Source: Chrysomallon squamiferum
Lineage: Eukaryota > Mollusca > Gastropoda > Neomphalida > Peltospiridae
DNA: 64,000 nt
Reading direction: 5' to 3'
Assembly: GCA_012295275.1 (NCBI GenBank)
Contig: CM022671.1
Span: forward strand, 2,399,878-2,463,877
This document shows, in pieces, positions 1 to 12,945 of this stretch (its first letter is position 1; each line of letters starts with the position of its first letter). Under the pieces are notes generated by a model. That model saw only the letters and a program-made list of their open reading frames with translations, ran no database searches and had not been told where the DNA came from. Made by a program: the position numbers and the translations under genes.

Positions 1-342
1 GATTATTTATTTTTATGATATGGAATTCTGAAAACATTTACAAATAAAATGACATTTGAACGAGCAGGTAATTACAGGTAAGGAAAGAACAATTAAAACT
101 AAAATGAAAACAAACTACGTGGGACAGGTCGGGTCGGGGAAAGTTGAGCCACTCCCAAGTGTGCCCCAAAGCAAACCATTGAATCTGTGTGTTATAAATT
201 AATTTGCTTTTACAGTTTCAGCTAATGTTTTTCATGCTCAGAAAGAGAGGCTAAGACATGCTGTTAAGCAAAGGAAACGGGTCAAGAGTTAAAATCTTTC
301 CCACAAAGTTGTAAGACCTGGTAGGTTTTTCACAGCGGCGGA
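1..342. other. left-edge non-coding DNA
   Basis: No exon, RNA gene or recognisable repeat was found here. The G-rich patch at about 120-165 loosely resembles, on the opposite strand, the C-rich patch at 21665-21720, but it lies outside the part that aligns well between the two duplicated blocks. Duplication homology becomes clear at about 343. Confidence 0.5.
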
Positions 343-349
343 GGAAAAA

Positions 350-580
350 GTGACTGAATATATACTAACAACGTCGCGTTCTGGCTCCACACTGGATCTT
401 AAAACACTAATAAAATGTCCAGCTACACGGTTGAAATGGATGGAAACCATCAGCGTTTGTCTTATTACAGGCTGTAACTCTGGCTCTGCTTGTACATTCT
501 GGTTTTGTATTTATTTGAGTGTATTTGAATGTATTTATTTTGTCTGTAATACATTGCCAGTGTGGGTAGGTGTCTTTTAA
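350..580 (+). pseudogene. decayed copy of a small transmembrane ORF
   Basis: This is the block A counterpart of the 55-codon ORF at 21462. The initiator is GTG here instead of ATG (position 350). One extra G in 'ttacaggctgtaac' (block B reads 'ttacagctgtaac') shifts the frame after the residues LIT, so the hydrophobic segment is lost. With its start codon gone and a frameshift, it reads as a relic. Whether the B version is a real exon is itself uncertain. Confidence 0.4.
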
Positions 581-2679
581 ACAACGATGAGGATCTGTAT
601 TTGAATCAGAGATTAAATTGCTGAAACGTGTCCCCACCTGTAGTTATCTAAGTATCTTTACTGGATGTTAAAGGTGGGTTATCTTCCAAAACATAATGAA
701 ATAAAAAATATATAAATGTATAAATCTTTTTTTATTATGTTTTTTATTATAAACAAGACGGAATTACTTGATTGTAATACTGAGATACTGTGAAACGTGC
801 GCACTGAAGGAAGTTTTTTTTTTTTTTTTTTTCTAAAGTGAAAATCAACATCTACTTGTCAAACCACTAAAGTACAAATAAATATTCCGAAAACAGTTCA
901 AGGAGACAATTATAATCTTTCACAGCGTACTAATTAAATAAAAATATTACCTAATTAAAGACAATAATTATGTTTTCCTGATAATTTGACCGTAAACACA
1001 CACATATACACACTTTTTACTTTTTTTACTTACCAACAATGACGTTTAAAACAGACCAGCAAATAATGCATAATATAATGAAATATATCTGCATTGCCAG
1101 AATAATGAATCTCGCTGAAAAAATCGAAAAGAAAAATACGTATACATTGAATTTTCGTTTCTACATTCTAATTCACACTTGTAACAAGACTTTCGAAACA
1201 AGATATATTTTCACGTATCAGATTATTTCTCGGTAACGAACGATATTTTTAGGAAATCCCGGGTGTCCTTGACATATGCTTAAACATCTAAACGTAGATC
1301 TCATATCTCGTTGTAGTCTAATGTCTGTTTATAATCATTATTATAATGTTCAAACGAGCAGTCACTGAACAGTATAAACAAATCCTTACGGTAATTCATG
1401 AGAAAAGATATTGTAGGGTGAAACCATTTAATACATTACTTTTTAAGGTCCGTCATCGTTACAACATAAGAATATTACAACAGAGATTTTTAAAAATTAT
1501 TATTATATATATATATATACATTTTAATAAAACTAAATTAGATCATATTTAAAATATAAAAAACAAATAAAAAGATTTTGTTAACTTTTTTCACGTAAGG
1601 AAGGTTTTTATTTAATTATTTTTGTACGTAAAATAGAGCTGTACGGGAAGAGAAAAACCAACAAAAAAAAAAAAAGGCAAAAGAAAACTGTCCATGTCAA
1701 GGGAATGATAGGAAGGTACCAAACTCAAATGAAATCATCTTTAACATTCAATTTTAACTTTTTATTTAAGGATTTTGTTTGTTTTTTTAAAAGAATAAAC
1801 AATAAAAAATATTTGGATGTTGGGAGCATTTCTCAGGTCGGACGAGATTGCTAAACATGTTGCTTGTTTGTTTTTTTTTTTTTTTTTTCCTTTGTTTTTT
1901 ATCTGCTTTAAATCACACACACTTAATATATGGAAAAATGAACTTCCTCTACAACCATAACAATGACTACGTATTTAATCTGTCAATTATTTCCATAATG
2001 TTTAGATGTACAAAACATAAGGAGAATTTACACTTTGCCATCCCCCTTAAGAAAACTGGACATTTTAGGACAGATGACCATCTTCCATACCAAAAATCAT
2101 CTTGACTAGTAAAGCTAATTCCAGTTTTTTCCTGTCAACATCAGAACATCATTTCATTATCTGTCTTCAAGTCAAAGCCATTGCCAAAAATATATCTATA
2201 TATATTAAAACAATTTAAGAGACAAACAATATTTTCAGCATTATTTTCTGAATGCCCATTATTCTAGCTAGATGTAAGATCACACTTGATATTAATCAAA
2301 CTGGGTCTAAGCAACCCAGAAATGAACTCTCAAGTCCACAGTCAATGTCACTGTTGATTAGTTTTAATTGTCAAAACATTCTTTCATTCACATGCAAACT
2401 AGAGGCAATGCCAAAGGTCTGGTGGGTATACATTACTTAATTTTTCTCAAACTGCTTCATTTCCATGTTTTGGTTTCATGTATTTCATATTTTTTTTCCT
2501 TTGGTTTTATTTCGCTGAACAGCAGAGTCTATGTTTATGCATTTCAGAGAAAAAAAAAAAAAAATACACAAAAAAAAACCACAATCAAAAAAAATACCCA
2601 GAAAGATGAGATACCAAAATGTAAATAATCAAATAACTGATTTATTCTCAGTGACATTCTCATTGATTTCACATTCAGA

Positions 2680-4831
2680 TTAAAGGTATAACTTTATTAA
2701 TTCATCACTGACAGCTGATGGAGTCATTACACCAAGGTCTGTAAAAAGGAGAGTGAGATACGCAGGTGGTGTACAATCAACCATTGGATGCTCCTTAGTT
2801 AAATCTTGACAAGATTTCAGTACAGATGCTTGATACTGGAAAACAGCAATAACATAAACAAAAACATTAATAAAAATAATAAAATACTTTAGAAATATTT
2901 TTTTTATATAACAGTGTAAGGTCCTAGTAATTTAATAAAAATAAAAATTATAATTTTATTAAATGTAGTAAATATATAATGAATGGGATGAAAATGATTT
3001 CACTCTTGTGAACCAAATCACTCAATATAAAAAGATTATTTATCATTTCACAAAAATAATAAGTGAATTCTAGAAATACAAAAATAAATAAAATAATGAA
3101 ATATAGACAAATCAAACAGAGAGATAGATAGATTACAGAAATATATAATTAAAATGAATAAAAGGGGGAAAAGTAGGGTAATGAAAAAAATGAAACCAAA
3201 TAAACAAAGAAAAAAGAAAATAAATTATTTTAAAAAGTGATAAAAATATGAATCTATTTCATGTTACCTTAAACTGATTTGGAATATCCTGCTGATTCAG
3301 AGGATAGAGTCGAACAAACTTAAAACTTTCAGCAACTACGTACACTGGTTTATTCATAGCTTTAGCTGATATGGCCATTGTGTATGTTCCAATCTGTACA
3401 GAAACAATAACAGAAGCATTAAAGTGTACCTCACACGATATAAACAAATGCTGATAACTGTTTTTCACACACCTACATGAATATTTGATTTGTTTCTTGT
3501 CACAAGTCTGTATTAATAATACATTATTATAGTAAAATAATAAACTTCCACACATGAACTGATATTTTTCTCTTCTCCCCTTGCCATTTTCCAACAGTTT
3601 ACTCAGGCAATCAGATTTTTAACATATTTCTATTTATGTAAATCTCAGTCCTGTTACATCTTCATAAACCTGTTAGTTTATTGTTATCTTTTCTTGATAG
3701 CTAAAACTGACTGTCAGAAGAACTTGGAAATATACAAAATATCATCATCTTCATCTTTATTATCTTCAACATTATTATTATTATTATTACATCATTATGG
3801 TCAGCACTTATGAATGTTAACTAGATACCTGTTAACTAGGTACCTTATTTATAATTCCTCCACTTTCTACTACTCCTTCTGCACCTACCAAAACAAGATC
3901 CACTTTTTCCATTACATACCTAAATAAGCAGAACAAAAATATTTGAAGCAAGATTCTACAAGACTATATTTCAAATAACTGATACAAGAATGCAAAATTA
4001 TTTAAACACAAAAATATATATTCAGAAGAAAAAAAAAGAAAAATCAGAAAAAGATATAATAAACTTTAAAAGCCAGAACTGATTAAATAGATTGCCATTA
4101 TGATTATGAAAAATTAATATAGCCATATACACAGAAATAGAGAGCCAGATAAACAGACAGAGATGGGGAGGGAGATAAAAATGTGGGTATTTGTCAAGTA
4201 AGGAAATAATGATTGTTAGAAAGAATTAATTTTTGAAAGCAACTTACCCTACTGCAGAATCCAAAACAACAGTCGTGGAAATACCAAGAGCAGATAACTC
4301 TTTGTATGTCTGACACCTGAAAAACCATAAATGCACCTGCTATTTTCATTTAAACTGAATAATAATTTTCACTTGTTTTGTTGTTGTTTTTCCTTTTTGC
4401 TGAAAAAATTAATGCTTCTAAAATTCATTTTGTCATGTATTTATTTATTTTTTTTAATTTTATTTTGTCATAGTGTCATCATACATTTTCAGAACCTTAC
4501 TGTATTTTATTAATAACAAAAACTGTATCAAGTATTAAATAATACAATGATCTGGATATATATGAAATACATTTAGAATATTATTCTGTGTAACATCAAG
4601 GCTGATGTTAACAACCAATATCCAGTGTTTTCTTTAAGCCTAGGTTTCATTATCTATTTCAATAATAATTCATTTTCTTTTCTTTTTTAAACAGAAAGGC
4701 AAAATGAGAATGAAACAGGTTTTGTAAGTATATTTGAGAATATGTTTTAAAAAATAAAATAAAATTATAATACATGAAAAAAGTTAATATTTTGAGTAAG
4801 ATGTAGATAAATGTTTATATATGTGTGAATA

Positions 4832-4875
<44 letters not shown>

Positions 4876-7000
4876 TAGAAAATTATTTTAAAAAGGTTGC
4901 AGGTCTAGAAGGATACTTGAATAGTTTATAACTAGTTCATGAAGATCATTTACCATTAAATAAATTTTGGACACTATATTATCAGTTGTAACTGATTGTC
5001 TCTGTATGCAATTAAAAGGAATTTTGGATATTAGAACTTTTAAATTTAAGTATGAATTACATTTATATTGATATTTAAGGCCTGAATATAATTTATGATT
5101 ACAAGCAAGGGGGAGATAACTTACTGCTTCATATGTAATAAATGGATGATCTAATCTGGCAATTTTTTGATGGGAACTGGCAACTTTTTGAAGAAATAAA
5201 TTCCCTCACTGTACCAGAATGTTTTGATATTCTTGAAAATCCTATAAAACAGAAATCAGTGTAATTAAATAAAGAGATCTCTAAAATAACTACAAACTAT
5301 TATGTGTGTATGTGAGTGTGTGTGTGTGTAATTATGATATACATTATCTAACAATGAATATTAGACAGTTATAAAAACTTGTTAAATGCATAATAAATAA
5401 ATGTATGTTACACTTAACTTACAGTAACTCAGAAGAAAATTAATAATTTCAAAATTAATGGATCAGTTTATTATGTCTTCTTTCAACAGGACAGAGATAA
5501 AACAGAGGAACATTTAAATATTAATGGCTACTGTATGACAAACCTAACACAGACTGCAGATCTCTCATCCAAAACCTAAATGTTTTCTGAGCCTCTGAGA
5601 CAGTGATTGATTACAAATTATATTATTTTAGCCTCTGAAATTAAAGTTTCAGACTTGCTCCTTAATGTGTAGATCTTATTGGAAGGTGTGTTTGATAGAA
5701 TCAATACTTACTGAATGCTGAACATTTGCCAGTGTGTTAATTCTTAAGAAGAGTTCACATCCAGATGAAATTGATGTGACACTGCTTTCTGTTTGACTCA
5801 GGGTATTTATAGCATCCTTCAGTCGAGCTCTCATCTCAGCTAATGTCTCAACTGTATAATAAAAATTATAATAATAATAATAATAATTTCAAAATCTGGT
5901 ACAAATTCATAATAATAATATTTAATGAATTTACTTATTAAAATAGCAAACTGAAGGCAAGCACAAATTGTTTTGCACACAAGTGCACCTTTCTATAGTG
6001 AAAACAATTACCTTTATTTGCTTCAATAAATCTGAGAAGAGTTTTAATGGCAGCAACAGCAGCATACATGTCTGGGTCATCTTTGATTAACTTGTCAAAG
6101 TAAGTCAAGATATCTGAAACATAGTTTGTCAAGTAAAAAATACTGAATTTGTTGCTTGTGCAAATAGGTGAGTCATATGTATATTTACAATTTGTTCTTT
6201 CATTTGGATTTTTTCACCTGTTTTTGAAAACATATTAAAAATGAAGTATGCCTATATCTGTTCGGATTCATGGAAGATATGCACAGGTGATGTACAAAAT
6301 CTTTCCAAAAAAATAGACTAATATAAAAACTTTGCCAATAATCTACTCTAATCTGTCATCCAATGAAAACCTGATATTAACCTATAAATATATTTTGTAC
6401 ATTCAGTCTGCAAGATATCTGTCTTAATGATGCTATGTCAGTATGTGTCACAAAGGAAATTAATACAGAAACAAAATATATTGGACAATTAGAGCAAAAC
6501 AGATCTTAGCCTCCAATAAAATATGGTGAAAATGTTGAAACTGCCAGTTTTTACCATTACTGTTAAATAGTGATATTGTTAATGGATAATCTTGTACAAA
6601 TACTGCTAATAAAACGGTTTATATGATTTAATTACATTAAACAGAAACACTATATTATCGATCAAACTGTGTATACCGCATTCCCATACAGCAGCATTAC
6701 TCCTGAAACAACCGAATGAACAGGAAGTAAAGAACAGATGCAACAGTGAATATCAGTGTTCCTGTTAGATTTGTTTTGTGTTAAAACATTGAGCAAGTTT
6801 TATAAAAGCATTTCTGTATAAAAGCATCGTATCAGAGTAACTATAAACTACAGCCCTACGATTCTTAATTATTTTTTCTATTTCAGTTTTCACTTCTGAA
6901 AGTTTTCGATTTTATTATTTATTTTCTTCTTCTTATTATTATTTTTTTTTTCTCATTACAAAAATTTGTTTAAAATGAATGTTATACCTTCCCTATTCAT
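2680..7000 (-). pseudogene. EIF2B1: EIF2B1 pseudogene (translation initiation factor eIF2B subunit alpha)
   Basis: Duplicated copy of the EIF2B1 gene at 23921-28832. Recognisable exons in gene order are 7000-6988 (MNRE start), 6113-6012, 5851-5712, 5241-5125, about 4319-4251, about 3918-3843, 3393-3268 and 2835-2680 (ending LIKLYL and TAA). Two lesions inactivate it. In exon 4, plus positions 5206-5208 (tca) give an in-frame TGA where block B has CGA (Arg), a change typical of CpG decay. The exon encoding TVLTHSRS to LPDKSG in block B (26211-26099) is missing: the surrounding intron sequences join near 4815, and a (TG)n tract now follows. Missense drift is also present (for example SRQ to SHQ and LAH to LDH). 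The 3' exons are still nearly identical to B, so the loss is fairly recent. A truncated transcript is possible but full eIF2B-alpha cannot be made. Confidence 0.92.
4835..4874. repeat. (TG)n microsatellite at a deletion junction
   Basis: A pure TG tract inside the EIF2B1 pseudogene, next to the place where the block B exon at 26099-26211 and its flanks are missing. The matching B region (about 26470-26510) has only a short impure TG stretch. Confidence 0.9.
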
Positions 7001-7226
7001 GTTCAATAGTGTTCCAGTTTTAAATTTCATCCGAATAAAACAATGTTACAGATGCCGAGATAGTGGTTTCGTCAGGAATCAGGGTGGGAGTTATGTCCCC
7101 TATTTAGTCACTGTTACGCTGTCCATGTAGATAAAGAAATGACACGATGCCAGTTCATAGCTTTCTGTTCCGTTTCTCTGGGAGAAGTGGCTGTTACAGT
7201 TCATTAAGCAGATATAACTGTTAATT
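7001..7226. promoter_or_regulatory. relic bidirectional promoter of the block A gene pair
   Basis: The 226 bp between the two start codons of the block A pseudogenes. It matches block B 28833-29087 closely, notably the stretch 'caggaatcagggtgggagtt' followed by 'atgtcccctatttag', and 'gttccgtttctctgg'. No TATA box is apparent. The element looks intact although both genes it served are broken, so it may still drive non-coding transcripts. Confidence 0.6.
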
Positions 7227-10200
7227 ATGGGCGGTATGCTTCAATATATATTTTTTGTTTCTTTATTTAAGTTTAACAGAAACAGCTTTTTAAAATTACA
7301 TTTTATAGTTTTACTTTTACGTTTAAGAATAAACTATTATTATAATAGATTAATAAAATATAAAAATAAATAAACAAATATTGTTTTTAAAATAGACTTT
7401 TTATCTGTAAATTATTTATTGGACATTCTATTCAGGGCCACATGATCGCTTTCTTAAAAGTAATTATTCAATTTATTGTTATATTTATTTATTTATCTTT
7501 TGTTTTTAACTTAGAAAATGGACATATAATTCATGAGCACAGCTGATTAATAAAAAATCAAATATGGTTTTGTTTAATAGTGGCTGTTATTAAATATCAA
7601 ATTGTTGTTGTTGTTGTTTTTTCCTATAGATAAAAATATTAGCAGTCTTCTTGTCATTGTCCTGGACACAAATCCTGTTTGGTGGGGAGATGATGAAAAT
7701 GTGGAAACTGGAAAGGTATAACATAAAATTATATATATATACATATATAAAGTAAGAAATATGTTTATGAAATAAAAAAGAAGGTGAAAGGTAACTATAA
7801 CAACGTTGATATTAACTTCATGAATTTGAATTTTGTATTCTGTAATTCCTGTTTGAGGTGTATTTTAATTTTTTTTAGTAAAAGTAGGCATGTATATCCA
7901 AAACAACAACACTATAAACATATTGTAAAATTTACATGCACACATGCACATTGTATTATAATTAATAGTATAAAATTAATACGTGGACCTACTAATATAT
8001 GTAATATGGTAGCTTTTGTATTGTTTTTGCTGATTAGTCTTTCAAAGTGCATGGATGCTGTCAGGGTATTTGCAAATTCTCACCTTATACTCAGTCGTGA
8101 AAATAAACTTGCTGTGATATGAGCACACACAAATCAGACATGAGTTTATACTAACAAACAACTAAATAATTTAATATGTGATTAAAGGAACAGATAATTT
8201 ATTATTGTATAAATATGACTTAGGAACAATGCTCTGCTATTTATTATTTTCAATAGTATTAACCATTAAAGTTGGTTATTTCTAAATACTTAGAAAATAA
8301 TTATACAAATCTGAGTTAGTTTATATATCTTCTTTTTAGACTTTTTATATCATATATTTGAATTTATGATAAATTAAAACCATTTCTGTATCCAGATTTT
8401 ATGATTTGCTTTATAATTCAACAAAGGAAACCATTCCATTATATTTATTCTTGGTTAACTCTTGAGAAATACACATGTCCTATTGCTTTAAATTAAATTA
8501 TATTTTTAATATTTGTTGTGCTATTTTTTCATGACCATGTAATGGCATATTTCATTTACTTTTTATTTATTATTTTACAATTATGCAACTAAATGTTGTA
8601 AATATTGTGGTATGTTGTTTTCTGCCTTTGGAATGCAGTCAATGTCATTGTGATATATCTAATACTCATTAGTAACATCTGATATTTACAAGTGATTGTT
8701 TTGTTTGGATATTTTCACCTATTTTTGAAAATATTAAACATGAGGCAAAAGTCCTGTAGATATGGCTAATGATGGAAAGTATGAGTTATTTGGTCTGGTG
8801 GATGGCTACCTTCAGTCAGAGATGAAAAATCTTGTTATTAGCAGTAAGTCTTTATTATAGTTGGATGTGTGGAGTTAACCGTTAGGCCCAGAACCATGGC
8901 ATATTAATATTATAATATTTCTATTTTTAATAGAACCACTTTTCAGTTTTTATGGATATTCTTTCACTGTAAAAATTGAGCTGTCAGATAAAACTTAGGA
9001 GAGTGCAACTTTGTAATTTGAAAAAGAAAATCAGATAAATTAATACATGAAACCACTTTGTCTTGTTAAATTCATCAACAAAATTAAGAACACATCAAAT
9101 TAAAACTCAAAATAAATGATGTCTTTGTAATCAGAGAACACTGTATTCTGACTGACTAATTTGGTGGAAATTGTTTTCCATAAAATAAATTCATGGACAC
9201 TATATTGTACAGTTGTGATTGTGTGTCTTTGTATGCAGTTAAAATGGGTTTTGGGTGTTAGAACTTCTAAATTTAAGATTGTATTACATTTATATTGATA
9301 TTTAAAGTCTGAATATAATTTATGGTTACAAGCAACAGAAACTTGGAAATTCACAAATTTTATTTAATTTGTATTTTAAAAATTTAGGTTTGGAAACTGA
9401 TCTTTCTGTTATTTTGAAGACAAGATTGTACTATTTCTGTGTTTCCCTGAATTGTAATTTAAGATATTGAATTAAAAAAAGAATTTGGACAAATGGACAA
9501 GGTTCATTTGATCAGACAGACACTGTCAAAAACTGGATTTTTGATGTATAATAAAATGAAATGGAAAACAAAATTTTACAGACAAGGTTTCATGATTTAT
9601 ATTTATTTAGATTATATACATGCCTACATAAAAATATTTATTACACAGAATGGAGAAACTGGTTCATTTGATTTTAACTGTCTGTGCAAGTGTTTGTGTG
9701 TGAAATAAACATTTTGGTGTTTTTATATTTATTTATATCACATGCCAGACTAAAAGAATATTTTGTTATTTTCTATGTTGGTGTTTTTTTTATTTATATC
9801 TCATTGCAAGACTGGAAGAATATTTTGAAACATTTTGTTTTAATTGTTTAATCAAAAAAAATTAAAAATTTATTTTTATTGATAAGGAAAATGTTATATA
9901 TTGTATTTCTGTTCAAATTCTCTATGCTGCATATCATAAGTTTAAATATACGTTTCTTTGTTTTTTGGTAATCAAAGGTTCTGAAGACAATAGTACTCTG
10001 TATTTGAACTTTGTGAACAATGGTTTTACTGCACAGAAACAGGCAATCAGTAGTTCAGCAACTAGAACACAGGTCTGAACTATAATACACTTTTTCCCAT
10101 TCTAAACTAACATCACTTGAACTAAACATATTTTCATTAAATAATTTGAATGTAACTTTGGAAATATAACTCAAGATGTTTTTTTTGTTATTTTCCCCTG

Positions 10201-11925
10201 ATACTGTTTGTGGAGATTTATAGCTCAATATACAACTTGTAGGCCAGAGGGATAAAGGTTCATCTAAGGAATCTTCTTTAACCTAATTCAGAAGTAAATG
10301 TATCTTAAAAATTTAAATGATTTTTTAATTACTATTTATTTTTCTGTTTCAGAATGTTTTTGTTGATGCTTGTGTTCTCGATAATGAATCAGGATTGCTT
10401 CAGCAGGTCTGTTACAATTTTCCATTTATTTGTAAAAATATATTTTTAATAACCTTTCCTTCCTCAGTTCCTGATATAAAAAATAATAGTAATAAATAAA
10501 TTGTTTTCATAATTATTTATAAAACATTAAACTAACAACAGTCATCAGTTTAAGTTTCAGAATTACACCTAGTAAATTGTTATCTATTTGATAGTGTATA
10601 TGATAAATATGTAAAAAAGAAAAATAGTAATAATCATTTTATGAATACAGAACTGAAATCATGTTTTGTTTTATTAGCTGATTTATTTTACAAGGCTTGT
10701 GACATAAGAGGAGGTACATATTTAGAGATTCCACAAATGGCAGGACTTCTTCAGTACCTCTTTGTAAGTTCTGTAGGATGTGATAGCTTTTCTTTGTAAC
10801 TAGCTTTGTGTTGTTGCTGTTGCTCTTAATAACTAAATATTAATAATATTTTACTGTCTTCAGTATTGAATGTCTTGAATATGCAAAAACTCATGTTTGA
10901 CATCAAATATTATTAATTATTAATAGTTAAAAGTTTAGGTGTTGTTACTCTTGCTTATTTTTCAGTGGATTTTCCTGCCTGATCCCAATATCCGTTCCAA
11001 ACTGACTTTGCCTCCAAAAGCTCAGGTGGATTACCGAGCAGCTTGTTTCTGTCATCGAAATCTTATAGACATTGGTTATGTGTGTTCTGTATGTTTATCT
11101 AGTAGGTTCTTTTTTTTATGCATTTAATAGGAAATACTTTTTAGTTTTTTACTTATTTATTATCTTTGGTGTAAGAAAAACAAAATTAATTTTAATTTAC
11201 AGAAATAAGTTATTACCACTTGTATATAATTCTGATTGTTTGGAATGTATTGAGAACAAAACATATACTTAACTAACTGGTTCCCAGTCAAGATTTGTTC
11301 TTGGAAATTACACATTTTAAATGATATTCAATAAGCTATAATTGGGTATAAACTGCCTGTAAAAAAATTAAAAGTATAATTTTCTGAATAGGTACTATTA
11401 CTAGTAGTATCATTGTTTTAATAATTAAATTATTATTATTGTTGTGAAACCCACAGTATACTAATTTATTATCTACATTTGTAATGGAGGTAGCTAACTT
11501 CAGACTGTGTTATAGAGACTTGTCTTGTCATTATTGAATGGTAATATGAATTTCTTACCAGTCTATTTATCTTTATTTTGAAAGTCTCTAATTTACACGA
11601 TTTGATGTTGGAAAGATTTAAATAACCTAAAATAGGTCAGAATGTTTTTAGAAACATGAAGGAAGTTCAGTAGATTCTGTTACTTTAAAGTTATTGTTTC
11701 AGCTGTGTACAGTTGCCATTTGGTTATTTCATGTTTAATGCTTATATGATTGATTATTATTTTTATTCATATTTGTAATGATAATAAAAAGTATAGATGT
11801 AAGCTGCATAAATTAATTAATTTAAATTCTAAGTTTATTATTTGTCTTGTTTACTTCAGGACTGCTTTCAAACTGTTGGGTCCACAAAAGCTTGGAAAGA
11901 AGAAATCAAAGAAAACAGCAATATG
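7227..11925 (+). pseudogene. GTF2H3: GTF2H3 pseudogene (TFIIH subunit p34)
   Basis: Duplicated, decayed copy of the GTF2H3 gene at 29088-35520. Recognisable exons are 7227-7233 (ATGGGCG), 7630-7715, 8033-8139, part of exon 4 (about 8743-8847), exon 7 (about 9969-10043), exon 8 (10353-10406), exon 9 (about 10695-10763), exon 10 (10965-11100) and exon 12 (11859-11925). Lesions against block B: the exon 3 acceptor is 'ctg' instead of 'cag' (8031); there is an in-frame TGA at 8120-8122; the exon 3 donor changed from 'aggtgagt' to 'acatgagt'; the exon 4 acceptor and first codons are deleted; exon 5 is not recognisable; the exon 7 acceptor is 'ttg' instead of 'tag' and its GC donor is deleted; exon 11, carrying zinc-binding cysteines, is deleted. 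Exons 8 to 10 and 12 remain almost intact. Confidence 0.92.
9170..9335. repeat. EIF2B1-derived fragment in a GTF2H3 intron, block A copy
   Basis: Shares with the EIF2B1 intron at 26590-26760 the run 'aaataaattcatggacacta' and the segment with 'gtctgaatataatttatg' and 'ttacaagca'. It is shorter than the block B counterpart (31065-31290): the part matching EIF2B1 exon sequence is gone, in the same deletion that removed GTF2H3 exon 5. Confidence 0.7.
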
Positions 11926-12335
11926 AAGATATTAAAAATAAATGTCATCACAAAAAATAACATCAATTTGCTAATTTTGATATTGTGTGTATATGTATGA
12001 AAAGCTGGATATTTTGAAAAATGTGACACATATTTATAAATATTATTAACAAAATATGACAATTGTAAAATATGTGTATAACCATTTAGTTATTTAATAA
12101 ATCATGACATTGGATAAACCAGTTTCATCAGAAAACAGCCTAATGTGTTTATATTATTATTATTTGTCATCATGTTAATGTTTCCAAAATGTTAATAAGT
12201 GTGCTAAATAAATTTGTTGGCCGTTTTACCTGTAGACTAATGTGTTAAGTAAAAACAATAAAATAAAAAAAAAGAATTACATAATAATAATATTTATATG
12301 AACTCTGTGAATTACAACAGCCAACATTTGATTAA

Positions 12336-12863
12336 ATACATTTGACAAATACCTGCAAGTTCTTCAAGACTGACTGATCAAAGTGTGGGCTACATACCTC
12401 CCTGTCTATGTCTAGATTCATATCAGAGATAACAGGCTGCTAATAAAACATTTAAAATTTAAAAGTGCGTCTTTCTTCTGCCATCCTTAATTTCTTTTAA
12501 AGGGAGATAAGTGCGGTGATACATTTAAAATTACCGTATACTTACACGTTTGACACGCATCCTCAGTGAACTCTTTCAATATTTTATGTATTAAAAATAA
12601 CACTTTTACATATCACTTCTGCTAGCTTGATTTTACGAACATGTAGTTTATTACATTGTTGTTTCATTTCAAATGAAAATGCTGGCTACTTCATTTTGTG
12701 TAAAATATATTAAAACTACATTATAAAAAAAAAAAAAAAAAAAACAACAACAATATAACAGTCATTCATATTATGTATTACACTGGTTGTTCGTCATTTT
12801 AAGGTATGAAAAACACCTATATAAATAAGCAGATAAAAGAAACAAACAGTTTTCAGAGAAATA

Positions 12864-12945
<82 letters not shown>

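Larger units (their letters stand above)
343..12335. repeat. segmental duplication, block A (decayed copy)
   Basis: This block aligns in the same orientation with 21461-36020. Colinear landmarks are the small transmembrane ORF (350 and 21462), the EIF2B1 exons (2680-7000 and 23921-28832), the shared promoter (7001-7226 and 28833-29087), the GTF2H3 exons (7227-11925 and 29088-35520) and the 3' flank with 'gctaaataaatttgttg' (about 12200 and 35910). Introns as well as exons align, so it is a DNA-level duplication and not a retrocopy. The block is about 2.5 kb shorter than B because it lacks the MULE insertion and has several deletions, some of which remove exons. Both genes in it are disrupted. 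Confidence 0.93.
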
